Assembly: GCA_002336085.1 (NCBI GenBank)
Contig: DDEH01000133.1
Location: 4,970-16,795 of the forward strand
Length of the DNA stretch: 11,826 nucleotides
Reading direction: 5' to 3'
Source of the DNA: Flavobacteriales bacterium UBA1959
GTDB lineage: Bacteria > Bacteroidota > Bacteroidia > Flavobacteriales_D > Sanyastnellaceae
The notes under the pieces were generated by a model. The model saw only the letters and a list, made by a program, of their open reading frames with translations. It ran no database searches and had not been told where the DNA came from. Of this stretch, positions 6,178 to 11,826 are shown one piece after another (the first letter of the stretch is position 1; each line of letters begins with the position of its first letter). The translations under genes were made by a program, and so were the position numbers.

Positions 6178-6909
6178 TCAGTTTCGAGTTCGTCGACGTC
6201 CTCCGCCTTGTCCTGGGCGACTTGCGTTACCTGGGCGACGATCCTTCGATTGCTTCTGAGGTGGAATCGGTGACAAGTCTTTCTTGCCATATATCTCTCC
6301 TCGGCAAATCCAGCACTTAATGCCGATTCGTCCGTAGGTGGTGTGTGCTTCCATCAACGCGTAGTCGATATCAGCACGAAAAGTGTGCAATGGAATTCGT
6401 CCCTCCTTGTAAGATTCAGAACGTGCAATCTCTGCACCATTTACACGACCAGCAATGTTAATCTTGATGCCCTCAGCTCCTAAACGCATCGTGCCTGCAA
6501 TGGCCATCTTAATAGCCCGACGGTGCGAGATACGTGCCTCAATTTGTCGAGCAACGCTCTCTGCCACAAGTTTTGCATCCAATTCCGGACGTTTGATCTC
6601 GAAAATATTGATCTGCACTTCCTTGCCAGTCAATTTCTTCAACTCTTCACGCAGTTTATCGACCTCTTGGCCTCCCTTTCCGATGATGACACCTGGACGG
6701 GCAGACTTCACCGTCACGGTTACCAATTTCAAGGTACGCTCGATGATGATGTTAGAAACGCTCGCTTTTCGCAAACGTGCCATGAGGTACTCACGGATCT
6801 TCTCGTCTTCTACGAGCTTGTCCTTGTAGTCGTTGCCTCCGTACCAGTTCGAATCCCATCCTCGGATGAAACCCAGGCGGTTGCCAATTGGATTTGTTTT
6901 CTGTCCCAT
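6178..6909 (-). CDS. rpsC: 30S ribosomal protein uS3
   Basis: uS3 is on the 30S head and forms part of the mRNA entry channel, including its helicase activity. The 243 residues start MGQKTNPIGNRLGFIRGWDS, the usual N-terminus. A type II KH domain covers roughly 38-107, with the GKGG loop at 77-80. Arg130, Arg131 and Lys134 (HRRAIKMA) correspond to the E. coli entry-channel residues Arg131, Arg132 and Lys135. The C domain has GRVNGAEIARSESYKEGRIP (154-173) and EAHTTYGRIGIK (187-198). The tail from 211 on is a Pro/Gly/Arg-rich low-complexity segment ending RRRTRN. ATG at 6909 follows rplV by three bases. Confidence 0.98.
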   Translation of the reverse strand: MGQKTNPIGNRLGFIRGWDSNWYGGNDYKDKLVEDEKIREYLMARLRKASVSNIIIERTLKLVTVTVKSARPGVIIGKGGQEVDKLREELKKLTGKEVQINIFEIKRPELDAKLVAESVARQIEARISHRRAIKMAIAGTMRLGAEGIKINIAGRVNGAEIARSESYKEGRIPLHTFRADIDYALMEAHTTYGRIGIKCWICRGEIYGKKDLSPIPPQKQSKDRRPGNASRPGQGGGRRRTRN

Positions 6910-6912
6910 GAA

Positions 6913-7311
6913 TCAGTTTTTGACGGAATCTACAATGATGGTTACGTGGTTGCTGCGCTTGCGAATGCGGTGCGCGCGACCTTGAGGAGCTGGTTGAAGT
7001 CGCTTCAACATTCGAGCACTGTCCACTTTGACTTCACGGATAATCAAATCCGCTTCTTCAGGGCGAGCGCCGTCATTCTTAGCTTCCCAATTCGCAATCG
7101 CTGAGAGCAATAGCTTCTCCAATCGATTTGACGCTTCTTGGGGGCTGAACTTCAATATATTCAATGCTTGAAATACGTCTTTGCCTCGGACACTGTCCGC
7201 AACCAAACGCATCTTGCGAGGCGATGTAGGACAATTGTTGAGCTTGGCAATAGCCATGCTCTTCATTTCCTCTTTCCGCACTTCAGCGGCTAATCTTTTT
7301 CGTTTTCCCAT
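6913..7311 (-). CDS. rplV: 50S ribosomal protein uL22
   Basis: uL22 spans the large subunit; its long beta-hairpin lines the narrowest part of the nascent-peptide tunnel, close to the macrolide site. The 132 residues include KLNNCPTSPRKMRLVADSVR (23-42), then the helix region EASNRLEKLLLSAIANWEAK (59-78), and the hairpin arm ARMLKRLQPAPQGRAHRIRK (99-118). I see no insertion or deletion in the hairpin. The first 20 residues form a charged N-terminal extension (MGKRKRLAAEVRKEEMKS), as I recall from Bacteroidota homologues. ATG at 7311 lies five bases after the rpsS stop. Confidence 0.98.
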   Translation of the reverse strand: MGKRKRLAAEVRKEEMKSMAIAKLNNCPTSPRKMRLVADSVRGKDVFQALNILKFSPQEASNRLEKLLLSAIANWEAKNDGARPEEADLIIREVKVDSARMLKRLQPAPQGRAHRIRKRSNHVTIIVDSVKN

Positions 7312-7316
7312 GACGA

Positions 7317-7592
7317 TTAACGCTTCTTGTCCTTCTTGTCCGCGTGACCACGGAACGTACGGGTGGGTGAAAATTCTCCAAGTTTGTGTCCAACCATATT
7401 CTCTGTGACAAACACAGGAATGAACTGACGTCCATTATGGACGGCAATGGTAAGGCCAACAAAGTCTGGGGTAATGGTGCTGGTTCGAGACCAGGTCTTA
7501 ATTACCGACTTTTTGCCGGATGCATGTACAGCGTCAACTCGTTGATTGAGTTTGTAGTGTACAAATGGGGGTTTCTTTAGTGAACGAGACAT
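7317..7592 (-). CDS. rpsS: 30S ribosomal protein uS19
   Basis: uS19 forms a pair with uS13 on the 30S head and reaches toward the A-site tRNA and the large subunit. The 91 residues match the family almost exactly: MSRSLKKPPFVHYKL (1-15), KTWSRTSTITPDFVGLTIAV (32-51), HNGRQFIPVFVTENMVGHKL (52-71), GEFSPTRTFRGH (72-83), and a lysine-rich end. The second of the two prolines in KKPPF replaces nothing essential, although the first stands where E. coli has Gly. ATG at 7592 lies five bases after the rplB stop, and the TAA stop five bases before rplV. Confidence 0.99.
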   Translation of the reverse strand: MSRSLKKPPFVHYKLNQRVDAVHASGKKSVIKTWSRTSTITPDFVGLTIAVHNGRQFIPVFVTENMVGHKLGEFSPTRTFRGHADKKDKKR

Positions 7593-7597
7593 GGCTA

Positions 7598-8419
7598 TTA
7601 CTTCTTCCGACGTTCAATGATATACTTGGAACTCTTCTTGCGCGGATTTCGCGTCTTGTAACCCTTCGAAGGCACGCCATTGCGTGAGCGAGGATGTCCT
7701 CCAGAGGACTTGCCCTCACCACCACCCATCGGGTGATCGACTGGATTCATAACAACACCACGCACACGTGGTCGTCGTCCAAGCCAGCGTGATCGCCCAG
7801 CTTTTCCTGAAACCTGAAGGTTGTGCTCTGAATTGCTTACGCTTCCAATGACAGCCATGCATGTCACAAGGATCATGCGTGTCTCACCACTTGGCAGCTT
7901 TACTATCGCATACTTGCCGTCACGGGCGTTCAACTGAGCGTATGAACCAGCACTTCGCGCCATAGACGCTCCTTTGCCAGGATATAACTCTATGTTATGA
8001 ATCACTGTTCCCAATGGGATGTCCGACAGGTAGAGAGCATTTCCTACTTCTGGGGAAGATTCTTTTCCGCTGTTAATCTTCATGCCCGGTTTCAAACCTT
8101 CTGGCGCGACGATATAACGCTTCTCTCCGTCCGTATACTCAACAAGGCAAATGCGTGCTGAACGGTTTGGATCGTATTCGACTGTCAAGACAGTCGCTTC
8201 CATGTGCTTGTTTCGCTTGAAATCAATCAAACGGTAACGGCGTTTGTGTCCGCCACCACGGTAACGCATGGTCATTTTTCCATCTGCATTACGTCCACCT
8301 GACTTTTTCAGAGAACGCAACAATGGCTTGTGAGGCTTACCCGCAGTAATGTCTTCAAATTTGGACAATACCTTGTGGCGGGTGCCTGGTGTTATGGGGT
8401 TGAATTTACGAAGTGCCAT
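7598..8419 (-). CDS. rplB: 50S ribosomal protein uL2
   Basis: uL2 is one of the largest and most conserved 50S proteins, needed for subunit association and peptidyl transfer. I placed the start at the ATG at 8419, four bases after the rplW stop, since it gives MALRKFNPITPGTRHK and the classical 273 residues; an upstream in-frame codon would only add nine residues inside rplW. An OB-like RNA-binding domain (about 40-125) holds MRYRGGGHKRRYRLIDFKR (51-69). The SH3-like part (130-200) precedes GRSRWLGRRPRVRG (208-221). The loop NPVDHPMGGGEG (225-236) keeps the key histidine (His229 here, His229 of mature E. coli L2). A methionine (231) stands in place of the second His of HPHGGGEG, which I recall as normal in Bacteroidota. 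Confidence 0.98.
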   Translation of the reverse strand: MALRKFNPITPGTRHKVLSKFEDITAGKPHKPLLRSLKKSGGRNADGKMTMRYRGGGHKRRYRLIDFKRNKHMEATVLTVEYDPNRSARICLVEYTDGEKRYIVAPEGLKPGMKINSGKESSPEVGNALYLSDIPLGTVIHNIELYPGKGASMARSAGSYAQLNARDGKYAIVKLPSGETRMILVTCMAVIGSVSNSEHNLQVSGKAGRSRWLGRRPRVRGVVMNPVDHPMGGGEGKSSGGHPRSRNGVPSKGYKTRNPRKKSSKYIIERRKK

Positions 8420-8423
8420 GTGA

Positions 8424-8717
8424 TCAGATGTTCTCGTAGAAGTCAATCATTTCTCCTTCGGCCAAACTTACGATGGCCTTCTTGTAACCGACTGTTCGTC
8501 CTTTGACGATACCAGTTTTCGTGAATCGCTGTCGGCTTTTGCCGTCAACGCGCAGCGTCCGAACCGAAGTAACGGTCACACCGTACTCCTTTTCTATCGC
8601 CTTCTTTATCTCCACCTTATTCGCGCCGTCAGCAACAACAAATCCAAAGGAGTTGTTCTTCTCTGTATCAGCGGTCATCTTCTCGGTGATGAGTGGTTTT
8701 ATTAAAATCTCCTGCAT
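8424..8717 (-). CDS. rplW: 50S ribosomal protein uL23
   Basis: uL23 sits beside the tunnel exit and is the main docking point for trigger factor and the signal recognition particle. The 97 residues show the compact alpha/beta fold: ILIKPLITEKMT (4-15), SFGFVVADGANKVEIKKAIE (23-42), YGVTVTSVRTLRVDGKSR (45-62), an internal basic loop, then GYKKAIVSLAEGEMIDFYEN (77-96). These are clear family marks. The ATG at 8717 lies eight bases after the rplD stop. The TGA stop precedes rplB by four bases. It is of the short bacterial type, with no extension. Confidence 0.98.
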   Translation of the reverse strand: MQEILIKPLITEKMTADTEKNNSFGFVVADGANKVEIKKAIEKEYGVTVTSVRTLRVDGKSRQRFTKTGIVKGRTVGYKKAIVSLAEGEMIDFYENI

Positions 8718-8725
8718 GACCGATT

Positions 8726-9352
8726 TTATTTGAGCATTCCTTCTACAACTTTGTGAGCGTCGTCAACAAAGATGAGGGTGTTGCAATTCATGATGTCATA
8801 AGTGCTCAGGTCAGAGGCTACCATTACACGGTGCTTTGAAAGATTTCGGCTGCTCATGTAAACCGCCTCGTTTGGAGCGGATAAAACCATGAGTGTTTTT
8901 GAATCTGCGAGTTTCAATCCGCTCATCATACCAACAAAATCTTTCGTTTTGGCAGCGTCCATTTTGATCCCGTCAAGAACCATGATGGACTTTTCCTGTG
9001 CCTTGTAGCTCAGTGCGCTTCGACGTGCCAACTGCTTCACCTTGTGATTCAGCTTCTGCGTGTAATCACGCGGCTCCGGACCGAAGGTAGTACCTCCTCC
9101 ACGAAACAATGGATTCTTAATGGAACCAGCACGTGCTGTACCTGTACCTTTTTGCTTCTTAATCTTGCGCGTCGATCCCGAGACGAGGCCACGGTGCAAT
9201 GTGTCATGCGTTCCTTGGCGTTGTGCTGCGTTGTAACGCTTCACATCGAGGTAGATCGCGTGGTCGTTGGGCTCAATGCCAAAAACCGCTTTGTTCAATG
9301 TTACCGACTTGTCGGTCTTTGAACCTTTCGAGTTGTATACGTCTACTTTCAT
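8726..9352 (-). CDS. rplD: 50S ribosomal protein uL4
   Basis: uL4 binds 23S rRNA domain I early and extends a loop to the tunnel wall. In E. coli it also represses its own S10 operon; no such leader is visible here, since the S10 block follows fusA directly. The 208-residue reading uses ATG at 9352, which overlaps the rplC TGA by one base; a GTG one codon upstream (9355) is possible but less likely. The tunnel loop carries STRKIKKQKGTGTARAGSIK (60-79) followed by NPLFRGGGTTFGPEPRDY (80-97). Next come KLNHKVKQLARRSALSYKA (100-118) and a globular region ending IFVDDAHKVVEGML. No change is seen in the KQKGTG macrolide-loop motif (66-71). Confidence 0.97.
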   Translation of the reverse strand: MKVDVYNSKGSKTDKSVTLNKAVFGIEPNDHAIYLDVKRYNAAQRQGTHDTLHRGLVSGSTRKIKKQKGTGTARAGSIKNPLFRGGGTTFGPEPRDYTQKLNHKVKQLARRSALSYKAQEKSIMVLDGIKMDAAKTKDFVGMMSGLKLADSKTLMVLSAPNEAVYMSSRNLSKHRVMVASDLSTYDIMNCNTLIFVDDAHKVVEGMLK

Positions 9353-9981
9353 CACGCTTCAGGTTTGCGGATTTCAACAGTTGAACCTTTGTGCCCTGGG
9401 ACTGCTCCCTTGACAACCATTATGCAATCTTCTGCCAAAATCTTTACGATTTCAAGATTCTCAATGGTTACACGGGAGTTTCCCATTTGACCAGCCATAC
9501 GCATGCCCTTGAAGACGCGCGACGGTGTAGACGCTGCACCAATGGAACCTGGTGCGCGAAGACGATTGTGCTGGCCGTGTGTTGCTTGACCGACTCCGGC
9601 AAAACCGTGTCGTTTTACAACTCCCTGGAAACCTTTTCCTTTGGATTTACCAGCGACCGAGACATACTCGCCTTCATTGAAGACATCTTCGATCTTCATG
9701 GCATCGCCAGTTTTAACTTCTCCTTTGAATCCTTTGAATTCAACAAGTTTGCGCATTAAGCTTACTCCCGCTCGCTTGAAATGGCCTTGCATTGCCTTCG
9801 ATGTGCGCTTCTCTGAGCGCTCACCATATCCGAGTTGAATGGCTGTATAGCCATCCTTCTCGAGGGTACGAACTTGCGTTACTACGCAAGGACCAACTTC
9901 TAGAATTGTACATGGAATATTCTTTCCAGAGGCACTGTAGATGCTGGTCATACCTAACTTCTTCCCTATTAGTCCGGGCAT
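9352..9981 (-). CDS. rplC: 50S ribosomal protein uL3
   Basis: uL3 binds near the 3' end of 23S rRNA, is among the assembly initiators of the 50S subunit, and sends a loop toward the peptidyl transferase centre. The 209 residues start MPGLIGKKLGMTSIYSASG and hold GKSKGKGFQGVVKRHGF (111-127), the GSIGAASTPSRVFKGMRMAG segment (145-164) and QMGNSRVTIENLEIV (165-179). The position of the E. coli Gln150, methylated by PrmB, is Ser151 here. ATG at 9981 follows the longest spacer in the window (39 bases, A/T-rich), with no Shine-Dalgarno sequence. The TGA stop overlaps rplD by one base (TGATG). Confidence 0.98.
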   Translation of the reverse strand: MPGLIGKKLGMTSIYSASGKNIPCTILEVGPCVVTQVRTLEKDGYTAIQLGYGERSEKRTSKAMQGHFKRAGVSLMRKLVEFKGFKGEVKTGDAMKIEDVFNEGEYVSVAGKSKGKGFQGVVKRHGFAGVGQATHGQHNRLRAPGSIGAASTPSRVFKGMRMAGQMGNSRVTIENLEIVKILAEDCIMVVKGAVPGHKGSTVEIRKPEA

Positions 9982-10020
9982 GGTTTTAGTGTATTAATTA
10001 CAATAAATGATATCGCTCTG
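9982..10020 (-). other. Intergenic spacer between rpsJ and rplC
   Basis: At 39 bases this is the longest spacer in the window. It holds no gene. It is A/T-rich (11 G or C of 39) against an estimated middle to upper 40s percent GC for the genes. In the mRNA sense the bases before the rplC ATG read TAATTAATACACTAAAACC. I found no GGAGG-like site, no hairpin with a U-run, and no TAnnTTTG promoter box. The likely role is a low-structure leader for initiation at rplC. Confidence 0.4.
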
Positions 10021-10326
10021 TCAGACCTTAATCTCGACTTCGACTCCACTGGGCAATTCCAGTCTCATCAAAGCGTCAACGGTCTTCGAGGACGAACTAT
10101 ATATATCAATCAATCGCTTGTAAGCGTTTAATTCGAATTGTTCACGCGAGGTTTTATTCACGTGAGGTGAACGCAAAACTGTGTAAATACGCTGATGAGT
10201 TGGCAACGGAACCGGTCCGCTAATTACTGCACCCGTCGTCTTTACGGTCTTTACAATCTTCTCAGCTGACTTATCGACCAAGTTGTGATCGTAAGACTTG
10301 AGTTTGATTCTGATTTTCTGAGTCAT
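10021..10326 (-). CDS. rpsJ: 30S ribosomal protein uS10
   Basis: uS10 is part of the 30S head and, in E. coli, also pairs with NusB in transcription antitermination. I placed the start at the ATG at 10326, which gives MTQKIRIKLKSYDHNLVDKS and 101 residues, the standard length for Bacteroidota; the frame opens three codons earlier at a TTG that I reject. Landmarks are GPVPLPTHQRIYTVLRSP (37-54), HVNKTSREQFELNAYKRLID (55-74) and LMRLELPSGVEVEIKV (86-101). The gene starts 17 bases after the fusA stop with no promoter or tuf gene between. A 39-base spacer follows. Confidence 0.98.
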   Translation of the reverse strand: MTQKIRIKLKSYDHNLVDKSAEKIVKTVKTTGAVISGPVPLPTHQRIYTVLRSPHVNKTSREQFELNAYKRLIDIYSSSSKTVDALMRLELPSGVEVEIKV

Positions 10327-10343
10327 CTGTATCAATTTATGCT

Positions 10344-11826
10344 TCAGCCTTGGGCTTCTGCGATCACTTTTTCTTGGACATGATTCGGAGCACTCGCGTA
10401 GTGGCTAAATGACATGGATGAAGTCGCACGACCTGAAGTCAGCGTTCGCAAGTCAGTCACATAACCAAACATTTCTGACAATGGGACCTTCGCGTTAACA
10501 ATGGTCTTTCCAGCGCGCTCTCCAGTACCTTCAATTAACGCTCGACGCTTATTCAGGTCACCAATAACATCGCCCATATTGGCATCGGGGGTCACAACCT
10601 CCAATTGCATCATAGGTTCTAAAATCTTTGGTTGACATCCACGAACAGCTGAACGATAAGCCATTTTAGCTGCAAGTTCAAATGACAACTGATCGGAGTC
10701 AACAGGATGGAACGATCCATCCAGCAACTCAACACTCATGCTGTCCATCTGGTAACCTGCAAGCACACCGTTCTTCATCGCTTCTTTGAAACCCTTCTGA
10801 ACAGATGGAACAAATTCTTTTGGAACGTTGCCCCCTTTGACAGAATTTTTGAAAACCAATCCTTCTAATTCAGGAGTTGGAGACGGTCCAAGCTTGATGA
10901 CGATGTCAGCAAACTTACCACGACCACCTGTCTGCTTCTTGTATACCTCACGGTGGTTTGCTTCTCCAAAGATCGCTTCCTTGTAATTAACCTGAGGTGC
11001 GCCTTGATTGCACTCGACCTTAAACTCACGACGCAAACGGTCTACAAGAACTTCCAAGTGCAATTCGCCCATTCCCGAAATCACTGTTTGACCTGTCTCC
11101 TCATCCGTACGGACTTGGAAAGTTGGATCCTCCTCCGAGAGCTTCGCTAGACCATTGGACAATTTGTCCAAATCAGCCTGTGACTTCGGCTCCACAGCGA
11201 TACCAATTACAGGATCTGGGAAAGACATGCTTTCTAGTACCATTGGATAACCTTCAGCACAGAGCGTATCGCCCGTGCGGATATCCTTAAAACCAACAAC
11301 AGCTCCAATGTCCCCTGCCTCAAGCTCATCGATTGGATTCTGCTTGTTCGAGTGCATTTGGAAAATACGTGAAATACGTTCCTTTTTTCCAGATCGTGTA
11401 TTCGTCACGTACGATCCTGCAGGAAGAGTTCCTGAGTAAGCTCGGACGAAGCACAAACGACCAACAAAAGGATCCGTTGCAATTTTGAATGCCAAACCAG
11501 CAAACGGCTCATCTGGATCAGGATTTCGATGAATCTCTACAGTTTCATCGTCCACTGAAGTCCCTGTAATTGCCTCAACATCATACGGGGAAGGCAAGTA
11601 AAGCATGACCGCATCGAGCATGGTCTGAACTCCTTTGTTCTTAAATGCTGAACCACACAACAACGGAGTGATCTTCATTCCAATGGTCGCCTTGCGAATC
11701 GCATCGATAATCTCATCCTCTGTCAAACTGTCTGGATCCTCGAAGTACTTCTCCATCAAGGTATCGTTCTGCTCAGCAGCTGCCTCAATAAGTAAACCTC
11801 GATATTCTGCAACAACCTCCACCAAA
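10344..11826 (-). CDS. fusA: Translation elongation factor G (5' end outside window)
   Basis: EF-G is the GTPase that drives translocation of tRNA and mRNA on the ribosome and, with RRF, recycles ribosomes. Only 493 complete codons are inside the window; about 200 N-terminal residues, with the P-loop and switch regions, lie beyond its edge. The remaining protein begins in the G' region and has the G5-type CGSAFKNKGVQ (58-67). Domain II (about 95-195) holds PFAGLAFKIATDPFVGRL (107-124). Domain III has LAKLSEEDPTFQVRTDEETG (226-245) and GMGELHLEVLVDRL (251-264). Domain IV has REVYKKQTGGRGKFADI (292-308), and its tip keeps the histidine (His373) of GSFHPVDSD that matches E. coli His583. Domain V ends LTSGRATSSMSFSHY (462-476). 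It stops at TGA 10344, 17 bases before rpsJ. Confidence 0.98.
   Translation of the reverse strand, partial: LVEVVAEYRGLLIEAAAEQNDTLMEKYFEDPDSLTEDEIIDAIRKATIGMKITPLLCGSAFKNKGVQTMLDAVMLYLPSPYDVEAITGTSVDDETVEIHRNPDPDEPFAGLAFKIATDPFVGRLCFVRAYSGTLPAGSYVTNTRSGKKERISRIFQMHSNKQNPIDELEAGDIGAVVGFKDIRTGDTLCAEGYPMVLESMSFPDPVIGIAVEPKSQADLDKLSNGLAKLSEEDPTFQVRTDEETGQTVISGMGELHLEVLVDRLRREFKVECNQGAPQVNYKEAIFGEANHREVYKKQTGGRGKFADIVIKLGPSPTPELEGLVFKNSVKGGNVPKEFVPSVQKGFKEAMKNGVLAGYQMDSMSVELLDGSFHPVDSDQLSFELAAKMAYRSAVRGCQPKILEPMMQLEVVTPDANMGDVIGDLNKRRALIEGTGERAGKTIVNAKVPLSEMFGYVTDLRTLTSGRATSSMSFSHYASAPNHVQEKVIAEAQG

Noticed and set aside
6295..6312. CxxC (CWIC) in uS3 as a possible metal site.
   Set aside because: It falls in the conserved WICRGEIYG strand of uS3, with no second cysteine pair; the spacing is incidental.
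6523..7104. A 193-codon open frame on the plus strand, opposite rpsC and rplV.
   Set aside because: It lies wholly antisense to two well-conserved ribosomal genes, resembles no protein I recognise, and has no plausible start context. The constraints of the coding strand explain it.
1..11826. Search for an undescribed system, mobile element, CRISPR array, RNA gene or terminator.
   Set aside because: Coding genes fill the window apart from spacers of at most 39 bases. All 23 match known families in the usual order, and no repeat arrays, tRNA-like folds or hairpins with U-runs were seen by eye.

Overview
This window is part of a bacterial ribosomal-protein supercluster (str tail, S10 and spc blocks). 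Every gene lies on the minus strand, so transcription runs from the high-coordinate end to the low end. I find 23 protein-coding genes in the order fusA (5' part outside the window), rpsJ, rplC, rplD, rplW, rplB, rpsS, rplV, rpsC, rplP, rpmC, rpsQ, rplN, rplX, rplE, rpsN, rpsH, rplF, rplR, rpsE, rpmD, rplO and secY (3' part outside the window). The 21 internal genes are intact, with no frameshift, insertion or pseudogene.

The organism is very probably a member of the Bacteroidota. fusA is followed directly by rpsJ with no tuf gene between them. Start codons almost all lack a Shine-Dalgarno sequence. Several proteins carry residues I recall as typical of that phylum: the DHPMGGGEG version of the uL2 loop, GSIGAAS in uL3, a long one-cysteine uS14, and LFTGGAFTRASIFALG in SecY. 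A free-living or marine Flavobacteriia-like lineage is possible, but I cannot place it below phylum. GC content, judged by eye, is in the middle to upper 40s percent.

Layout: bases 10344-11826 encode the C-terminal two thirds of elongation factor G. Bases 5274-10326 are the S10 block (uS10 to uS17). Bases 1165-5238 are the spc block (uL14 to uL15). Bases 1-1154 encode the first 384 residues of the translocon subunit SecY. Genes are packed tightly: the longest spacers are 39 bases (rpsJ-rplC) and 35 bases (rpsQ-rplN), and four junctions overlap by 1 or 4 bases. No stretch near 300 bases lacks a gene. I see no terminator, convincing promoter, RNA gene, mobile element, repeat array or CRISPR.

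Together the genes supply head and body proteins of the 30S subunit, and core, 5S-associated and tunnel-exit proteins of the 50S subunit. They also supply the translocase EF-G and the channel into which nascent membrane proteins are inserted. I found no undescribed system here. The points worth a second look are modest: initiation without Shine-Dalgarno sequences, start/stop overlaps, and a few substitutions at residues known to be modified or important in Escherichia coli homologues.
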